Under the pieces are notes generated by a model. The model was given only the letters and a program-made list of their open reading frames with translations. It did no database searches and was not told the origin of the DNA. 64,000 bases of DNA from Pedobacter cryoconitis (GTDB lineage: Bacteria; Bacteroidota; Bacteroidia; Sphingobacteriales; Sphingobacteriaceae), in NCBI RefSeq assembly GCF_001590605.1, contig NZ_CP014504.1, forward strand, positions 4,030,001 to 4,094,000, read 5' to 3'. Position numbers and translations under genes: made by a program. Shown piece by piece: positions 35,067 to 45,679 of the stretch (position 1 is its first letter; each line of letters opens with the position of its first letter).

Positions 35067-35885
35067 ATGATTAAAGAATTGAAAAAGTTAATAGAGGCTG
35101 CTTGGGAAGACAGAACTTTATTAGAATATACTGAATATTGTGAAGCGATCGAGACTGTTGTGATGCAGCTGGATAAAGGAGAAATCCGCGTTGCTGAGCC
35201 AATTCTAAATTCATGGGGCATCAATGAATGGATAAAGAAAGCTGTTATTCTTTATTTCCCTATCAGAGAAATGAAAGAAATTGAAGTTGGCCCTTTCGTA
35301 TTTCATGATAAAATGAAATTGAAAACCAATTATAAAGAATTAGGAGTGAGAGTTGTGCCTGGTGCAAGTGCACGTTATGGTGCATTTTTAGCTAAAGGAG
35401 TAATTTTAATGCCTTCTTATGTGAACATCGGTGCTTATATTGATGAAGGTACAATGGTAGATACCTGGGCTACTGTAGGTTCTTGTGCACAAATCGGAAA
35501 ACATGTACACTTAAGTGGTGGTGTTGGTATTGGTGGTGTTTTAGAGCCAATTCAGGCTGCTCCGGTTATTATCGAAGATAACTGTTTCATCGGTTCACGG
35601 GCTATCGTTGTGGAAGGTGTACGTGTAGAACGTGAAGCTGTTTTAGGTGCAAACGTTGTATTAACCGCTTCTACTAAAATTATTGATGTTACAGGAAGTA
35701 CTCCTGTTGAATATAAAGGTATCGTTCCTGCAAGATCAGTAGTGATTCCAGGAAGTTATACTAAAAAATTCCCTGCTGGCGATTACCAGGTCCCATGTGC
35801 TTTGATCATCGGAAAACGTAAAGAATCTACAGATAAAAAGACTTCACTTAATGATGCATTAAGAGAAAACAATGTAGCTGTCTAA
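35067..35885 (+). CDS. dapD: 2,3,4,5-tetrahydropyridine-2,6-dicarboxylate N-succinyltransferase
   Basis: A 272-residue enzyme with a left-handed beta-helix of hexapeptide repeats visible as ILMPSYVNIGAYIDEGTMVDTW and VGIGGVLEPIQAAPVIIED. It catalyses an early step of the succinylase route to lysine and diaminopimelate. The TTG-initiated frame 6 bases upstream is less likely than this ATG. The stop codon overlaps the ATG of the glycosyltransferase gene by one base, so the two are coupled. Confidence 0.95.
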   Translation: MIKELKKLIEAAWEDRTLLEYTEYCEAIETVVMQLDKGEIRVAEPILNSWGINEWIKKAVILYFPIREMKEIEVGPFVFHDKMKLKTNYKELGVRVVPGASARYGAFLAKGVILMPSYVNIGAYIDEGTMVDTWATVGSCAQIGKHVHLSGGVGIGGVLEPIQAAPVIIEDNCFIGSRAIVVEGVRVEREAVLGANVVLTASTKIIDVTGSTPVEYKGIVPARSVVIPGSYTKKFPAGDYQVPCALIIGKRKESTDKKTSLNDALRENNVAV

Positions 35886-37003
35886 TGAATATTGGTTTTG
35901 ATGGAAAAAGAGCTGCCAATAATTTTACTGGTTTAGGTAATTATAGCAGATCACTTGTTTTACAGTTATCAGAATTTTTCCCTCAAAACCAATATCTTAT
36001 TTACAGTCCTAAGGTAAAGCGCCATGGGCAGATTTCTTCTTTTTTTGAAAAGCAGAATATCCACCTGGTGTTACCTGAAAAGTCTAAGTTCTTATGGAGG
36101 ACTTTTGGCGTAAAAAAGCAATTAGTGAAAGATAATATTGCTATTTATCATGGTTTAAGTAATGAAATCCCTGTTTGGATATCTCCGGCTATCCGGACTG
36201 TAGTTACTATTCATGATCTTATTTTCTTGCGTTATCCGCAGTATTACAAATTCATAGACCGCACTATTTATAATTTCAAAAGTAAATACGCTTGTAAACA
36301 TGCGGATCGTATCATTGCGATCAGTGAGCGCACTAAAAATGATATTATTACGTATTACCAAATCGATCCTTCAAAAATAGAAGTGCTTTATCAAACCTGC
36401 GACGATTCTTTTAAAAAAATTATTGGTCAGGAGTTTAAAGATTCGATACGCGAAAAGTATCAGCTACCTGAAAAGTATATCCTCAATGTAGGAACAATCG
36501 AACCAAGAAAGAATTTACTGGCTGTGGTACAGGCTTTACCTGCTATTGAGCCGGAGTTCAAATTGGTAGTGGTTGGTAAAAAACAGGCTTATGCGGAAAA
36601 AGTTATTGCTGAGATTGAAAGGCTGGGTCTTGGAGATCGCGTTATTTTCCTGAAGGATATCCCATTCACAGACCTTCCTGCTATCTATCAGCTCGCTACT
36701 GTATTTGTTTATCCATCTTTTTACGAAGGGTTTGGTATCCCGATCATCGAGGCTCTTTATAGCCAGATACCCGTTGTTGCGGCAATTGGTTCTTGTCTGG
36801 AAGAAGCGGGCGGACCACATAGTTTGTACATAGATCCGAATGATGCAGCTGCATTAGCAAGGGCAGTAAATTCAGTTTTAACTGATCCAGCGCTGGCCGG
36901 CAAGATGAAAGAGGAAGGTTTGAGCTATGCACAGCGATTCAATACTGCTGATTTAGCCCGTCAGCTGATGGATTCTTACAGCAGCATGATCGCTAAAGAT
37001 TAA
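35885..37003 (+). CDS. Glycosyltransferase family 4
   Basis: A 372-residue GT-B enzyme. The N-terminal half starts MNIGFDGKRAANNFTGLGNY; the C-terminal donor-binding half has LNVGTIEPRKN, VFVYPSFYEGFGIPIIEAL with the catalytic E-x7-E, and a final ARQLMDSYSSMI. It has no membrane segment and probably acts at the inner face of the membrane on a surface polysaccharide or glycolipid. Its acceptor is unknown, and no polysaccharide cluster surrounds it. Confidence 0.9.
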   Translation: MNIGFDGKRAANNFTGLGNYSRSLVLQLSEFFPQNQYLIYSPKVKRHGQISSFFEKQNIHLVLPEKSKFLWRTFGVKKQLVKDNIAIYHGLSNEIPVWISPAIRTVVTIHDLIFLRYPQYYKFIDRTIYNFKSKYACKHADRIIAISERTKNDIITYYQIDPSKIEVLYQTCDDSFKKIIGQEFKDSIREKYQLPEKYILNVGTIEPRKNLLAVVQALPAIEPEFKLVVVGKKQAYAEKVIAEIERLGLGDRVIFLKDIPFTDLPAIYQLATVFVYPSFYEGFGIPIIEALYSQIPVVAAIGSCLEEAGGPHSLYIDPNDAAALARAVNSVLTDPALAGKMKEEGLSYAQRFNTADLARQLMDSYSSMIAKD

Positions 37004-37044
37004 GAACGCTCTGAATACCGGAGATTATTTAATAAATTTACGGC

Positions 37045-37611
37045 ATGCTAAAAACGGAAATTGACAAGGCTTTAACGGTCTTGAAAAATGGAGGCGTAAT
37101 CCTCTATCCTACAGATACAGTATGGGGTATAGGTTGTGATGCGACAAATGAAGCTGCAGTCGAAAAAATTAATGCGATTAAAGGCCGCTCTGCTGCTCAA
37201 AGTTTTATTGTCCTGGTGGATAATGATTCGAAAATACAAAGTTATATAGATGAAGTGCCTGAGGTTGCGTACGATCTGATTGAATTTGCGGAACATCCAT
37301 TAACCATTATCTTTTCGGGGGCAAAGAATTTAGCTAAAAATGTAATCAATACGGATGGTAGTGTGGGCATAAGAGTGGTTAAACATGATTTTGCGCAACA
37401 GTTAGTACAACGTTTCAGAAAGCCTGTTGTTTCTACCTCAGCCAATCTTTCAGGTCAGCCTACTCCACAGTTTTTTGATGAGATAAACGAAGAGATTAAA
37501 GCTGCTGTGGATTATGTGGTAGACTGGGAGCAGGAACTCAAAGTCAGCAAAAAGGCATCTACAATTATGAAATTAAGTCCATCTGGTCAATTTTCCTTCA
37601 TAAGAAAGTAA
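37045..37611 (+). CDS. tsaC: L-threonylcarbamoyladenylate synthase (TsaC/Sua5 family)
   Basis: A 188-residue YrdC-domain protein with VILYPTDTVWGIGCDA, INAIKGRSAAQSFIVLV and VSTSANLSGQPTP. It makes threonylcarbamoyl-AMP for the t6A modification of tRNAs that read ANN codons. It is the short TsaC form without the C-terminal Sua5 domain. The neighbouring CCA-adding enzyme and miaA are also tRNA-processing genes. Confidence 0.93.
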   Translation: MLKTEIDKALTVLKNGGVILYPTDTVWGIGCDATNEAAVEKINAIKGRSAAQSFIVLVDNDSKIQSYIDEVPEVAYDLIEFAEHPLTIIFSGAKNLAKNVINTDGSVGIRVVKHDFAQQLVQRFRKPVVSTSANLSGQPTPQFFDEINEEIKAAVDYVVDWEQELKVSKKASTIMKLSPSGQFSFIRK

Positions 37612-37679
37612 GTTTTAGTACTTTTGCGGACGCTATTGAAAGCATCATGAGTTTACAAGCTCAAAACAATATATAATTA

Positions 37680-39095
37680 GTGAAAAAAAATCTAGAACAT
37701 CCTGTTTTTAAGGTAATGGCTGGTATTGCCGATGAAAATCATATCGAAGCCTATGTGATTGGTGGATACGTACGGGATATTTTTCTGAAAAGACCATCAA
37801 AGGATATTGATGTAGTCGTACTGGGAAATGGGATCGAATTTGCTGAACTTACCGGAAAACAACTAAAGAGTAAAGTTGCCGTTTTTAAAAACTTTGGTAC
37901 GGCTATGTTAAAATACCGTGAGCTTGAAGTTGAATTTGTTGGTGCAAGAAAAGAGTCTTACCGTGCTGATTCCCGTAAACCTATCGTCGAAAACGGTACG
38001 ATTAAGGACGATCAGTTGAGAAGGGATTTTACAATCAATGCTTTGGCAATCTCCTTAAATAAAGAGAATTTCGGGCAGTTGGTAGATCCTTTTAATGGTA
38101 TAGAGGATTTGAATAATAAATTAATCCGTACTCCACTGGATGCTGAAATTACATTTTCAGACGATCCTTTACGGATGATGCGGGCTATCCGCTTTGCGAC
38201 GCAGCTGAATTTCAGTATTGATGAACAGGCGTTAGCTGCAATTGCAAAACAAAAAGAAAGGATCAGTATTGTTTCAAAAGAGAGAATTACAGACGAACTG
38301 AATAAAATCATCCTCTCCCCTGTTCCTTCAATAGGCTTCAAATACTTATTCGATACAGGCTTGCTTGCTATCATCTTTCCACAAATGGCTAATTTATATG
38401 GCGTAGAAATCATTAAAGGAAAAGGGCATAAAGACAATTTTTACCATACCTTGCAGGTACTGGATAATATCTGTGAAGTTACAGAGGACCTTTGGTTACG
38501 CTGGGCAGCGATTCTTCATGATATCGCTAAACCACCAACTAAACGTTTTGAAGAGAATCATGGCTGGACTTTTCATGGTCATGAGGATAAGGGAGCGAGA
38601 ATGGTCCCCCAGATCTTCTCACAGTTGAAGTTGCCCATGAACGAGAAGATGAAGTTTGTTCAGAAGATGGTTCAGCTACATTTGCGCCCTATTGTTCTGG
38701 CACAGGAAGTGGTGACGGATTCTGCGGTAAGACGTGTATTATTTGATGCGGGTGAAGATATTGAAAGCCTGATGTTACTCTGCAATGCGGATGTAACTAC
38801 TAAAAATGAGTATAAAGTAAAAAAATACCGGAATAACTTTGAGCTGGTTAAGCAAAAGCTGAAAGATGTAGAAGAGCGGGATAAAATAAGAAACTGGCAA
38901 CCTCCTGTTTCAGGAAATGATATCATGGAAGTATTCGGCCTTGCTGCCGGTAAAGAAGTGGGCATGATTAAAAATGCAATCCGCGAAGCAATTCTGGAGG
39001 GCGAAATAACAAATTCACCTGGTGACGCGTTAGCGTTTATGTTGCGCAAAGGAAAAGAATTTGGATTAATCCCCGTTACAGAACAACCCAAATAA
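37680..39095 (+). CDS. cca: CCA tRNA nucleotidyltransferase with HD domain
   Basis: A 471-residue class II enzyme. It has a head domain with YVIGGYVRDIFL and the catalytic KDIDVVVLG, the RRDFTINALAI motif and a DDPLRMMRAIRFATQL neck, followed by an HD phosphohydrolase domain with AAILHDIAKP and WTFHGHEDKGA. It adds or repairs the 3' CCA of tRNA. It begins with GTG; no ATG lies in a better position. It could belong to the A-adding or poly(A) polymerase branch, which sequence alone does not settle. Confidence 0.9.
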   Translation: MKKNLEHPVFKVMAGIADENHIEAYVIGGYVRDIFLKRPSKDIDVVVLGNGIEFAELTGKQLKSKVAVFKNFGTAMLKYRELEVEFVGARKESYRADSRKPIVENGTIKDDQLRRDFTINALAISLNKENFGQLVDPFNGIEDLNNKLIRTPLDAEITFSDDPLRMMRAIRFATQLNFSIDEQALAAIAKQKERISIVSKERITDELNKIILSPVPSIGFKYLFDTGLLAIIFPQMANLYGVEIIKGKGHKDNFYHTLQVLDNICEVTEDLWLRWAAILHDIAKPPTKRFEENHGWTFHGHEDKGARMVPQIFSQLKLPMNEKMKFVQKMVQLHLRPIVLAQEVVTDSAVRRVLFDAGEDIESLMLLCNADVTTKNEYKVKKYRNNFELVKQKLKDVEERDKIRNWQPPVSGNDIMEVFGLAAGKEVGMIKNAIREAILEGEITNSPGDALAFMLRKGKEFGLIPVTEQPK

Positions 39096-39225
39096 TTAAT
39101 GTTACCACTGGGGTTATAGTTCTTAGAATTATGGCCCAAAATGGCATCATATCTCATAAAATGAATATGTTCCAAGGAAATACATATTTTATTTTATAAT
39201 TTTATAATATAGAAATACAGCACAA

Positions 39226-39876
39226 ATGGCAATTTATAGATTCAGACTTAGTTTTGACGATTACGATGAAGTAATCAGAGAGATCGATATCAAATCAACG
39301 CAAACTTTTGAAGATTTACATAAAGCACTACACCGTACTACTGGTTATAATGCAGAAAAATCTTCTTCATTTTATGTAAGTTCTGATCATTGGATCAAAG
39401 GTGATGAAATCGCCTATCTTCCAACGCAAAAGAAAACCGATCGCGGTGTGAGCTTAATGGAGAAGTCCAAGCTTAGTGCTTTTATTGAAGATCCACATCA
39501 GAAATTTTATTATATCTATAATTTTGACCGTCCTTATGAGTTTCATGTAGAGTTGATCAAGATTATTTTGCAGACAGATCCTAATATAGAATATCCTATT
39601 CTTTTCAAAAGTATAGGAGAAGCGCCTAAGATCTTTGATGCCAATAATATCCCAACTGAAGTGGTAACGAATAGTCCTGTTTCAAATGATTTCGATTTTC
39701 TGAACGAGATGGATTTTGTTCCTGAGGATACAGAAGAAATTGAAGCGATGGATGGCCGTGGTATTACTACCTCAGAAAAAAGTGAAGATGCTGATGAAGA
39801 CGATTCAGATTCGGATGATTTCTCCGAAGATGAGGATTATCATGAAGATGAATACAATAGCAAAGAAGACTACTAA
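39226..39876 (+). CDS. Plasmid pRiA4b ORF-3-like protein with acidic tail
   Basis: A 216-residue cytosolic protein. The N-terminal 130 residues (YRFRLSFDDYDEVIREI, TFEDLHKALHRTTGY, FYYIYNFDRPYEFHVEL) follow the pattern of the pRiA4b ORF-3/TnpR-passenger fold. The last 60 residues are extremely acidic (DADEDDSDSDDFSEDEDY). The function is unknown. It ends 9 bp before miaA and is probably co-transcribed with it. Confidence 0.75.
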   Translation: MAIYRFRLSFDDYDEVIREIDIKSTQTFEDLHKALHRTTGYNAEKSSSFYVSSDHWIKGDEIAYLPTQKKTDRGVSLMEKSKLSAFIEDPHQKFYYIYNFDRPYEFHVELIKIILQTDPNIEYPILFKSIGEAPKIFDANNIPTEVVTNSPVSNDFDFLNEMDFVPEDTEEIEAMDGRGITTSEKSEDADEDDSDSDDFSEDEDYHEDEYNSKEDY

Positions 39877-39885
39877 GCCATATCA

Positions 39886-40797
39886 ATGGCAAAAAATAAA
39901 ACATTAATTGTAATTGCAGGGCCAACGGCAATAGGTAAAACAGCTTTAGCTATTACGCTGGCCCAACATTTTACAACAGAAATCATCTCTGCTGATTCCA
40001 GACAGTTTTTCAAAGAGATGTCTATAGGAACTGCAAAGCCTCATGCAGATGAGCTTGCTGCCGCCAAACATCATTTTATTGACTCCCATTCTATCAATAC
40101 TTTCTTTAGTACCGGAGATTTCGAGAAACAGGCCTTAGGGTTATTAGATGAAATCTTTACCAGGCACGATCTGGCAATTATGGTTGGAGGATCAGGTCTA
40201 TACCTGGATGCTGTAACCAAAGGGCTCGACGAATTGCCGGATACGGATATGGAAATCAGAAGTCAGCTGAACAAGCTGTTTGAAACGGAAGGATTGGAAC
40301 CTATCAAAGCACAGCTTGAAGCAGCAGATCCGGAATATTATGCGAAAGTGGACCAGGCGAATACGCAACGTCTCATCCGCGGACTGGAATTTTTCCTGTC
40401 TACAGGAAAAAAGGTGTCTTCATTTTTCACGAACAGCAGGAAAGAGAGATCTTTTAATATTATAAAGATCGGGTTAAACATGGAAAGGCCGCTTTTATAT
40501 GAGCGTATTAACCATCGGGTAGATATCATGCTTCAGGAAGGCCTTTTAGAAGAGGTCGAATCCCTGAAAGATTACAGAGAACTCAACGCCCTAAAAACTG
40601 TGGGTTATGCAGAGCTTTTCGACTACCTGGATGGTACGATTAGTTATGAAGTTGCTGTGGATAAGATCAAACAAAACACCAGGCGGTTTGCAAAGCGTCA
40701 GCTGACGTGGTTTAGAAGGGATACACAAATCCATTGGTTCTCCCCTGATCAGCCGGCAGAAGTCATCAATTTCATCGAGGAATCCATAAAAACATAA
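39886..40797 (+). CDS. miaA: tRNA dimethylallyltransferase
   Basis: A 303-residue enzyme with the P-loop AGPTAIGKTALA, the signature ISADSRQFFKEMSIGTAKP, and AFKRQLTWFRRD-like C-terminal residues (FAKRQLTWFRRDTQIHWF). It transfers a dimethylallyl group to A37 of tRNAs that read UNN codons. It follows the acidic ORF-3-like gene closely. Confidence 0.96.
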   Translation: MAKNKTLIVIAGPTAIGKTALAITLAQHFTTEIISADSRQFFKEMSIGTAKPHADELAAAKHHFIDSHSINTFFSTGDFEKQALGLLDEIFTRHDLAIMVGGSGLYLDAVTKGLDELPDTDMEIRSQLNKLFETEGLEPIKAQLEAADPEYYAKVDQANTQRLIRGLEFFLSTGKKVSSFFTNSRKERSFNIIKIGLNMERPLLYERINHRVDIMLQEGLLEEVESLKDYRELNALKTVGYAELFDYLDGTISYEVAVDKIKQNTRRFAKRQLTWFRRDTQIHWFSPDQPAEVINFIEESIKT

Positions 40798-40882
40798 AAT
40801 TAAGGAGAAAACAGGCAGAAAATTGTCCTCTCCTTATTTAGTAAAAACGAAGCTCCTTAGTTTAAGAGGAAGCCTTATTCAA

Positions 40883-41197
40883 CTAAGCTTGTGCTGTTGG
40901 CCCTCCAAAATTCATTGGAAATCCTGATGGCTCCTCCTGAGTTTTGATCCTCCCATTAATTGATTCGAACTTCTCTATATTATCCTGCATTGCGCTCATT
41001 AATCTCTTGGCGTGTTCAGGAGTTAAAATGATTCTTGATTTCACTTTTGCCTTTGGTACTCCTGGCATTACCCTGATAAAATCCAGTACGAACTCCGTAT
41101 TAGAATGTGTGATTATTGCAAGGTTTGAAAATATACCTTCTGCTATCTCCTCAGAAAGTTCAATGTTAATCTGATTATCGTTGTTCTCGTTTTCCAT
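40883..41197 (-). CDS. DUF3467 protein
   Basis: A 104-residue protein with the DUF3467 pattern: EIAEGIFSNLAIITHSNTEFVLDFIRVMPG, here seen as ELSEEIAEGIFSNLAIITHS and FVLDFIRVMPG, then SRIILTPEHAKRLMSAMQDN. The function is unknown. It lies just downstream of rpoC on the same strand, a neighbour relation typical of Bacteroidetes, but the rpoC terminator separates the two. Confidence 0.9.
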   Translation of the reverse strand: MENENNDNQINIELSEEIAEGIFSNLAIITHSNTEFVLDFIRVMPGVPKAKVKSRIILTPEHAKRLMSAMQDNIEKFESINGRIKTQEEPSGFPMNFGGPTAQA

Positions 41198-41248
41198 ACT
41201 ACAAAACTACTTCTTTAATTCCTTAGCATGGTAGCTATATTAAAAAAA

Positions 41249-41277
41249 AATCCCCCCTGACAAGATCAGGGGGGATT
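41249..41277 (-). terminator. rpoBC operon terminator
   Basis: Perfect 12-bp arms (AATCCCCCCTGA and its complement), loop CAAGA, followed on the minus strand by a run of T. It ends the large operon just after rpoC. Confidence 0.95.
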
Positions 41278-41299
41278 AAAAAAAAATTAACTATTCAAA

Positions 41300-44200
41300 T
41301 TATGCTTCTATTTCTTCTTCTTGTTTCGAAGCTAATAATTTGTCATACTCTTCTTGTGAACCAACGATAATACGTTCGTATCCACGAACACCAGTACCTG
41401 AAGGAATCAAGTGACCAACGATTACGTTTTCTTTCAATCCAAGCATGTTATCACGTTTACCTGCAATTGCAGCTTCGTTCAATACTTTTGTAGTTTCCTG
41501 GAAGGAAGCTGCAGAGATGAATGATTTAGTACCTAATGATGCACGTGTAATACCTTGTAACACAGAACTAGCAGTTGCTGATCTTGCATCACGAACTTCG
41601 ATCTGTTTCAAGTCTTTACGTTTCAATTGAGAATTTTCGTCTCTTAATTTACGCAGAGAAAGAATCTGACCTGGTTTAACAGTGTTTGAATCACCAGCAT
41701 CAATAACAACTTTCTTGTCATAGATGTCATCGTTTTCAATCATGAAGTCCCAACGATCTACAGAGTTATTTTCTAAGAATGTAGTATCACCCGGATCTTC
41801 AATATGAACTTTCTGCATCATCTGGTGTACAATAACCTCAAAGTGTTTATCATTGATTTTCACCCCTTGTAAACGGTAAACTTCCTGGATACCATTCACT
41901 AAGTATTCTTGTACAGCAGCAGGACCTTTAATTGCCAAGATATCCGCAGGAGAAATCGATCCGTCTGATAATGGCATACCAGCTTTCACGAAGTCATTGT
42001 CCTGAACCAGGATGTGTTTAGATAATGGTACAAGATATTTCTTGATCTCACCATCTTTTGATTCGATAGTCATCTCACGATTACCACGTTTCACACCACC
42101 TAAAGTTACTACACCATCAATCTCAGTTACTACAGCTGGATTAGAAGGGTTACGTGCTTCGAACAATTCTGTTACACGTGGTAAACCACCCGTAATATCT
42201 CTTGTTTTTCCTGTAGCACGAGGGATTTTAACTAAGATCTGACCAGTTTTAACTGCTTCTCCATCATCGATAGAAACGTGAGCACCAACAGGAATGTTAT
42301 ACTGTCTGATTAATTCACCTTTTTTATCTACTACTCTTACTGATGGATTTTTAGTTTTATCACGTGTATCGATAATTACTTTCTCACGGTGACCAGTTTG
42401 CTCATCTGACTCTTCACGGAAGGTAACACCTTCAATAATTGCATCAAATTCGATTTTACCGGCAAACTCTGAGATAATAACCGCGTTATATGGATCCCAT
42501 GAACAAATCTTATCTCCTTTTTTAATTTCAGCTCCTTCTTCAACATATAAGAATGAACCGTAAGGGATATTATTGGTCATGATAACTTTACCAGTACCTT
42601 TTTCTACGATTTTGAATTCACCTGAACGGCCTAAAACAATTTGTTTCACACCTTGCTCACCTGTATCATTTGCTACAGTACGAACGTTTTCAAATTCTAT
42701 GATACCATCAAACTTCGCATTGATCTGAGATTCAGCAGCAATGTTCGATGCGGTACCACCCACGTGGAACGTACGTAATGTTAACTGTGTACCCGGCTCA
42801 CCGATAGACTGTGCAGCAATTACACCGACAGCTTCTCCACGTTGAACACGTTTACCTGTTGCAAGGTTACGGCCGTAACAAAGCGCACAAACACCTCTTT
42901 TGTTTTCACATGTCAATACTGAACGTATTTCCACGCCTTCTAAAGGAGACTCTTCGATTGCTTTTGCGATGTCTTCATCAATATCCTGACCAGCACCTAC
43001 TAATAATGCACCATCCAGAGGATTAAATACATCATGAAGTGAAATACGACCTAAAATTCTGTCATATAATGGTTCAACGATATCTTCGTTATCTTTCAAC
43101 GCAGTAGTATACATACCTCTTAAAGTACCACAATCAGCAGCGTTCACGATCATATCCTGAGCAACGTCATGTAAACGACGGGTCAGGTAACCAGCATCTG
43201 CAGTTTTTAACGCTGTATCCGCCAAACCTTTACGCGCACCGTGGGTAGAGATAAAGTATTCTAATACTGATAGTCCTTCTTTAAAGTTCGAAAGAATCGG
43301 ATTCTCAATAATTTCACCACCCGAACCTGATTTCTGAGGTTTTGCCATCAGACCACGCATTCCGCAAAGCTGACGAATCTGCTCTTTAGATCCACGTGCT
43401 CCAGAGTCAAGCATCATATATACCGAGTTAAATCCTTGGTTATCGCTAGATAACTGAGTCATCACGAATGATGTTAAACGGTTGTTGATACGAGTCCAGA
43501 TATCGATAATCTGATTATAACGCTCGTTGTTGGTAATGAATCCCATGTTATAGTTATTCCTTACCTCTTCAACTTCAGCAGAAGCTTGCTCTAAAAGAAC
43601 TTGTTTCTCTGCAGGGATATTTACATCCTGTAAGTTAAACGATAGTCCACCTCTGAATGCCATTTGGAAACCTAATTCTTTGATATCATCCAAGAATCTG
43701 GCAGCGCGTGACATACCGGTAACTTTTACTACATCACCGATAATATCTCTCAGTGATTTTTTAGTCAGCAATTCATTGATATAACCAACTTCTTCCGGAA
43801 CCATTTGATTAAATAGTACACGACCGACAGTAGTTTCAGTTAGTTTATTAACAATATTTCCGTCAGAATCTTTAACATTTACCTTTACTTTGATAAATGC
43901 GTGAAGATCGATACGTTTCTCATTGTAAGCAATGATAACTTCTTCCGGAGAATAGAATGAGAAATCCTGTCCGTTAACCACACGGTTTTCGTCAGTTCTG
44001 CGGCCTTTAGTAATGTAATAAAGACCCAAAACCATATCCTGAGAAGGTACAGTAATCGGAGTACCGTTTGCAGGGTTCAGAATGTTGTGCGCAGCTAACA
44101 TCAATACCTGGGCTTCCAAAATAGCAGCATGACCTAAAGGTAAATGCACAGCCATCTGGTCACCGTCAAAATCGGCGTTGAATGCAGTACACACTAACGG

Positions 44201-45592
44201 GTGTAACTGGATTGCTTTTCCTTCCACCAATTTAGGCTGGAAAGACTGGATACCCAATCTGTGCAGCGTAGGTGCACGATTCAGTAATACAGGGTGACCT
44301 TTTAAAACGTTCTCAAGAATGTCCCAAACCAATGGGTCTTTTCTATCTACAATTTTCTTTGCAGATTTAACTGTTTTCACGATTCCACGTTCGATCATCT
44401 TACGAATGATAAACGGTTTGAAAAGCTCAGCAGCCATATCTTTAGGTAAACCACATTCGTGTAATTTAAGGTTTGGACCTACAACAATTACCGAACGCGC
44501 AGAGTAATCCACACGTTTACCCAATAAATTCTGACGGAAACGACCTTGTTTACCTTTCAGGATATCTGAAAGAGATTTCAAAGCACGGTTACCTTCAGTT
44601 TTAACCGCATTTACTTTACGTGAGTTATCGAATAACGAATCTACAGCTTCCTGTAACATACGTTTTTCGTTACGTAAAATAACCTCTGGTGCTTTAATCT
44701 CGATCAAACGTTTTAAACGGTTGTTACGGATAATCACACGACGGTACAGATCATTTAAATCTGAAGTAGCGAAACGACCACCTTCAAGAGGTACTAACGG
44801 ACGTAATTCCGGTGGAATAACAGGAACAATTTTGATAATCATCCATTCTGGATTATTTTCAATACGTGTTCTTGCACCACGGAAAGCTTCCACAACTTGT
44901 AAACGTTTTAATGCTTCGTTTTTACGTTGTTGAGAAGTCTCGTTTGCAGCCTGGTGACGTAAGTTATAAGATAAAGTATCTAAGTCAATACGTTTCAATA
45001 AATCTTCTAATGCTTCAGCACCCATTTTGGCGATGAATTTATTAGGATCTTTATCGTCTAAGTATTGGTTTTCTTTAGGTAATTTATCAAGAATATCAAG
45101 GTACTCTTCCTCAGTAAGGAAATCCATATACTGGATACCTTGTTCTTCCATCAAACCAGATTGAATAACTACATAACGCTCGTAGTAAATAATCAAATCT
45201 AATCTTTTGGTAGGAAGGCCTAATAAGTAACCAATTTTGTTTGGCAGTGAACGGAAATACCAGATATGCGCAACAGGAACCACCAAGTTGATGTGACCCA
45301 TACGCTCTCTACGCACTTTTTTCTCCGTTACCTCAACACCACAACGGTCACAAACAATACCTTTATAACGGATACGTTTGTATTTACCACAGTGACATTC
45401 GTAATCTTTTACCGGACCAAAAATACGCTCGCAGAACAAACCATCACGTTCAGGTTTGTAAGTACGATAATTAATAGTCTCAGGTTTTAACACCTCACCA
45501 CTAGAGCGCTCTAAAATAGCCTCCGGCGATGCCAAACTAATGGTAATCGAGGTGAAATTGCTTTTTAATTTATTATCCTTTTTGTAAGACAT
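41300..45592 (-). CDS. rpoC: RNA polymerase beta' subunit
   Basis: A 1430-residue subunit. It has the N-terminal zinc-binding cysteines (YECHCGKYKRIRYKGIVCDRCG), the catalytic NADFDGDQMAVH with the three Mg-binding aspartates, and the C-terminal switch region (ITRASLGTKSFISAASFQET). It is the last gene of the ribosomal protein and polymerase operon. The 87-bp gap to rpoB contains an imperfect hairpin (45625-45663) that could be an RNA processing site. Confidence 0.98.
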   Translation of the reverse strand: MSYKKDNKLKSNFTSITISLASPEAILERSSGEVLKPETINYRTYKPERDGLFCERIFGPVKDYECHCGKYKRIRYKGIVCDRCGVEVTEKKVRRERMGHINLVVPVAHIWYFRSLPNKIGYLLGLPTKRLDLIIYYERYVVIQSGLMEEQGIQYMDFLTEEEYLDILDKLPKENQYLDDKDPNKFIAKMGAEALEDLLKRIDLDTLSYNLRHQAANETSQQRKNEALKRLQVVEAFRGARTRIENNPEWMIIKIVPVIPPELRPLVPLEGGRFATSDLNDLYRRVIIRNNRLKRLIEIKAPEVILRNEKRMLQEAVDSLFDNSRKVNAVKTEGNRALKSLSDILKGKQGRFRQNLLGKRVDYSARSVIVVGPNLKLHECGLPKDMAAELFKPFIIRKMIERGIVKTVKSAKKIVDRKDPLVWDILENVLKGHPVLLNRAPTLHRLGIQSFQPKLVEGKAIQLHPLVCTAFNADFDGDQMAVHLPLGHAAILEAQVLMLAAHNILNPANGTPITVPSQDMVLGLYYITKGRRTDENRVVNGQDFSFYSPEEVIIAYNEKRIDLHAFIKVKVNVKDSDGNIVNKLTETTVGRVLFNQMVPEEVGYINELLTKKSLRDIIGDVVKVTGMSRAARFLDDIKELGFQMAFRGGLSFNLQDVNIPAEKQVLLEQASAEVEEVRNNYNMGFITNNERYNQIIDIWTRINNRLTSFVMTQLSSDNQGFNSVYMMLDSGARGSKEQIRQLCGMRGLMAKPQKSGSGGEIIENPILSNFKEGLSVLEYFISTHGARKGLADTALKTADAGYLTRRLHDVAQDMIVNAADCGTLRGMYTTALKDNEDIVEPLYDRILGRISLHDVFNPLDGALLVGAGQDIDEDIAKAIEESPLEGVEIRSVLTCENKRGVCALCYGRNLATGKRVQRGEAVGVIAAQSIGEPGTQLTLRTFHVGGTASNIAAESQINAKFDGIIEFENVRTVANDTGEQGVKQIVLGRSGEFKIVEKGTGKVIMTNNIPYGSFLYVEEGAEIKKGDKICSWDPYNAVIISEFAGKIEFDAIIEGVTFREESDEQTGHREKVIIDTRDKTKNPSVRVVDKKGELIRQYNIPVGAHVSIDDGEAVKTGQILVKIPRATGKTRDITGGLPRVTELFEARNPSNPAVVTEIDGVVTLGGVKRGNREMTIESKDGEIKKYLVPLSKHILVQDNDFVKAGMPLSDGSISPADILAIKGPAAVQEYLVNGIQEVYRLQGVKINDKHFEVIVHQMMQKVHIEDPGDTTFLENNSVDRWDFMIENDDIYDKKVVIDAGDSNTVKPGQILSLRKLRDENSQLKRKDLKQIEVRDARSATASSVLQGITRASLGTKSFISAASFQETTKVLNEAAIAGKRDNMLGLKENVIVGHLIPSGTGVRGYERIIVGSQEEYDKLLASKQEEEIEA

Positions 45593-45679
45593 AGCTCTGT
45601 TGTTTGAATTTGAAAATTTAAAAAGTCAGAATGGGCTCCTGCTTTAACAGGTCCCATTCCGACATTAAAAAATTCAACA

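Noticed and set aside
38672..39175. 167-codon open frame on the minus strand
   Set aside because: It is antisense to the end of cca and reflects that gene's codon pattern.
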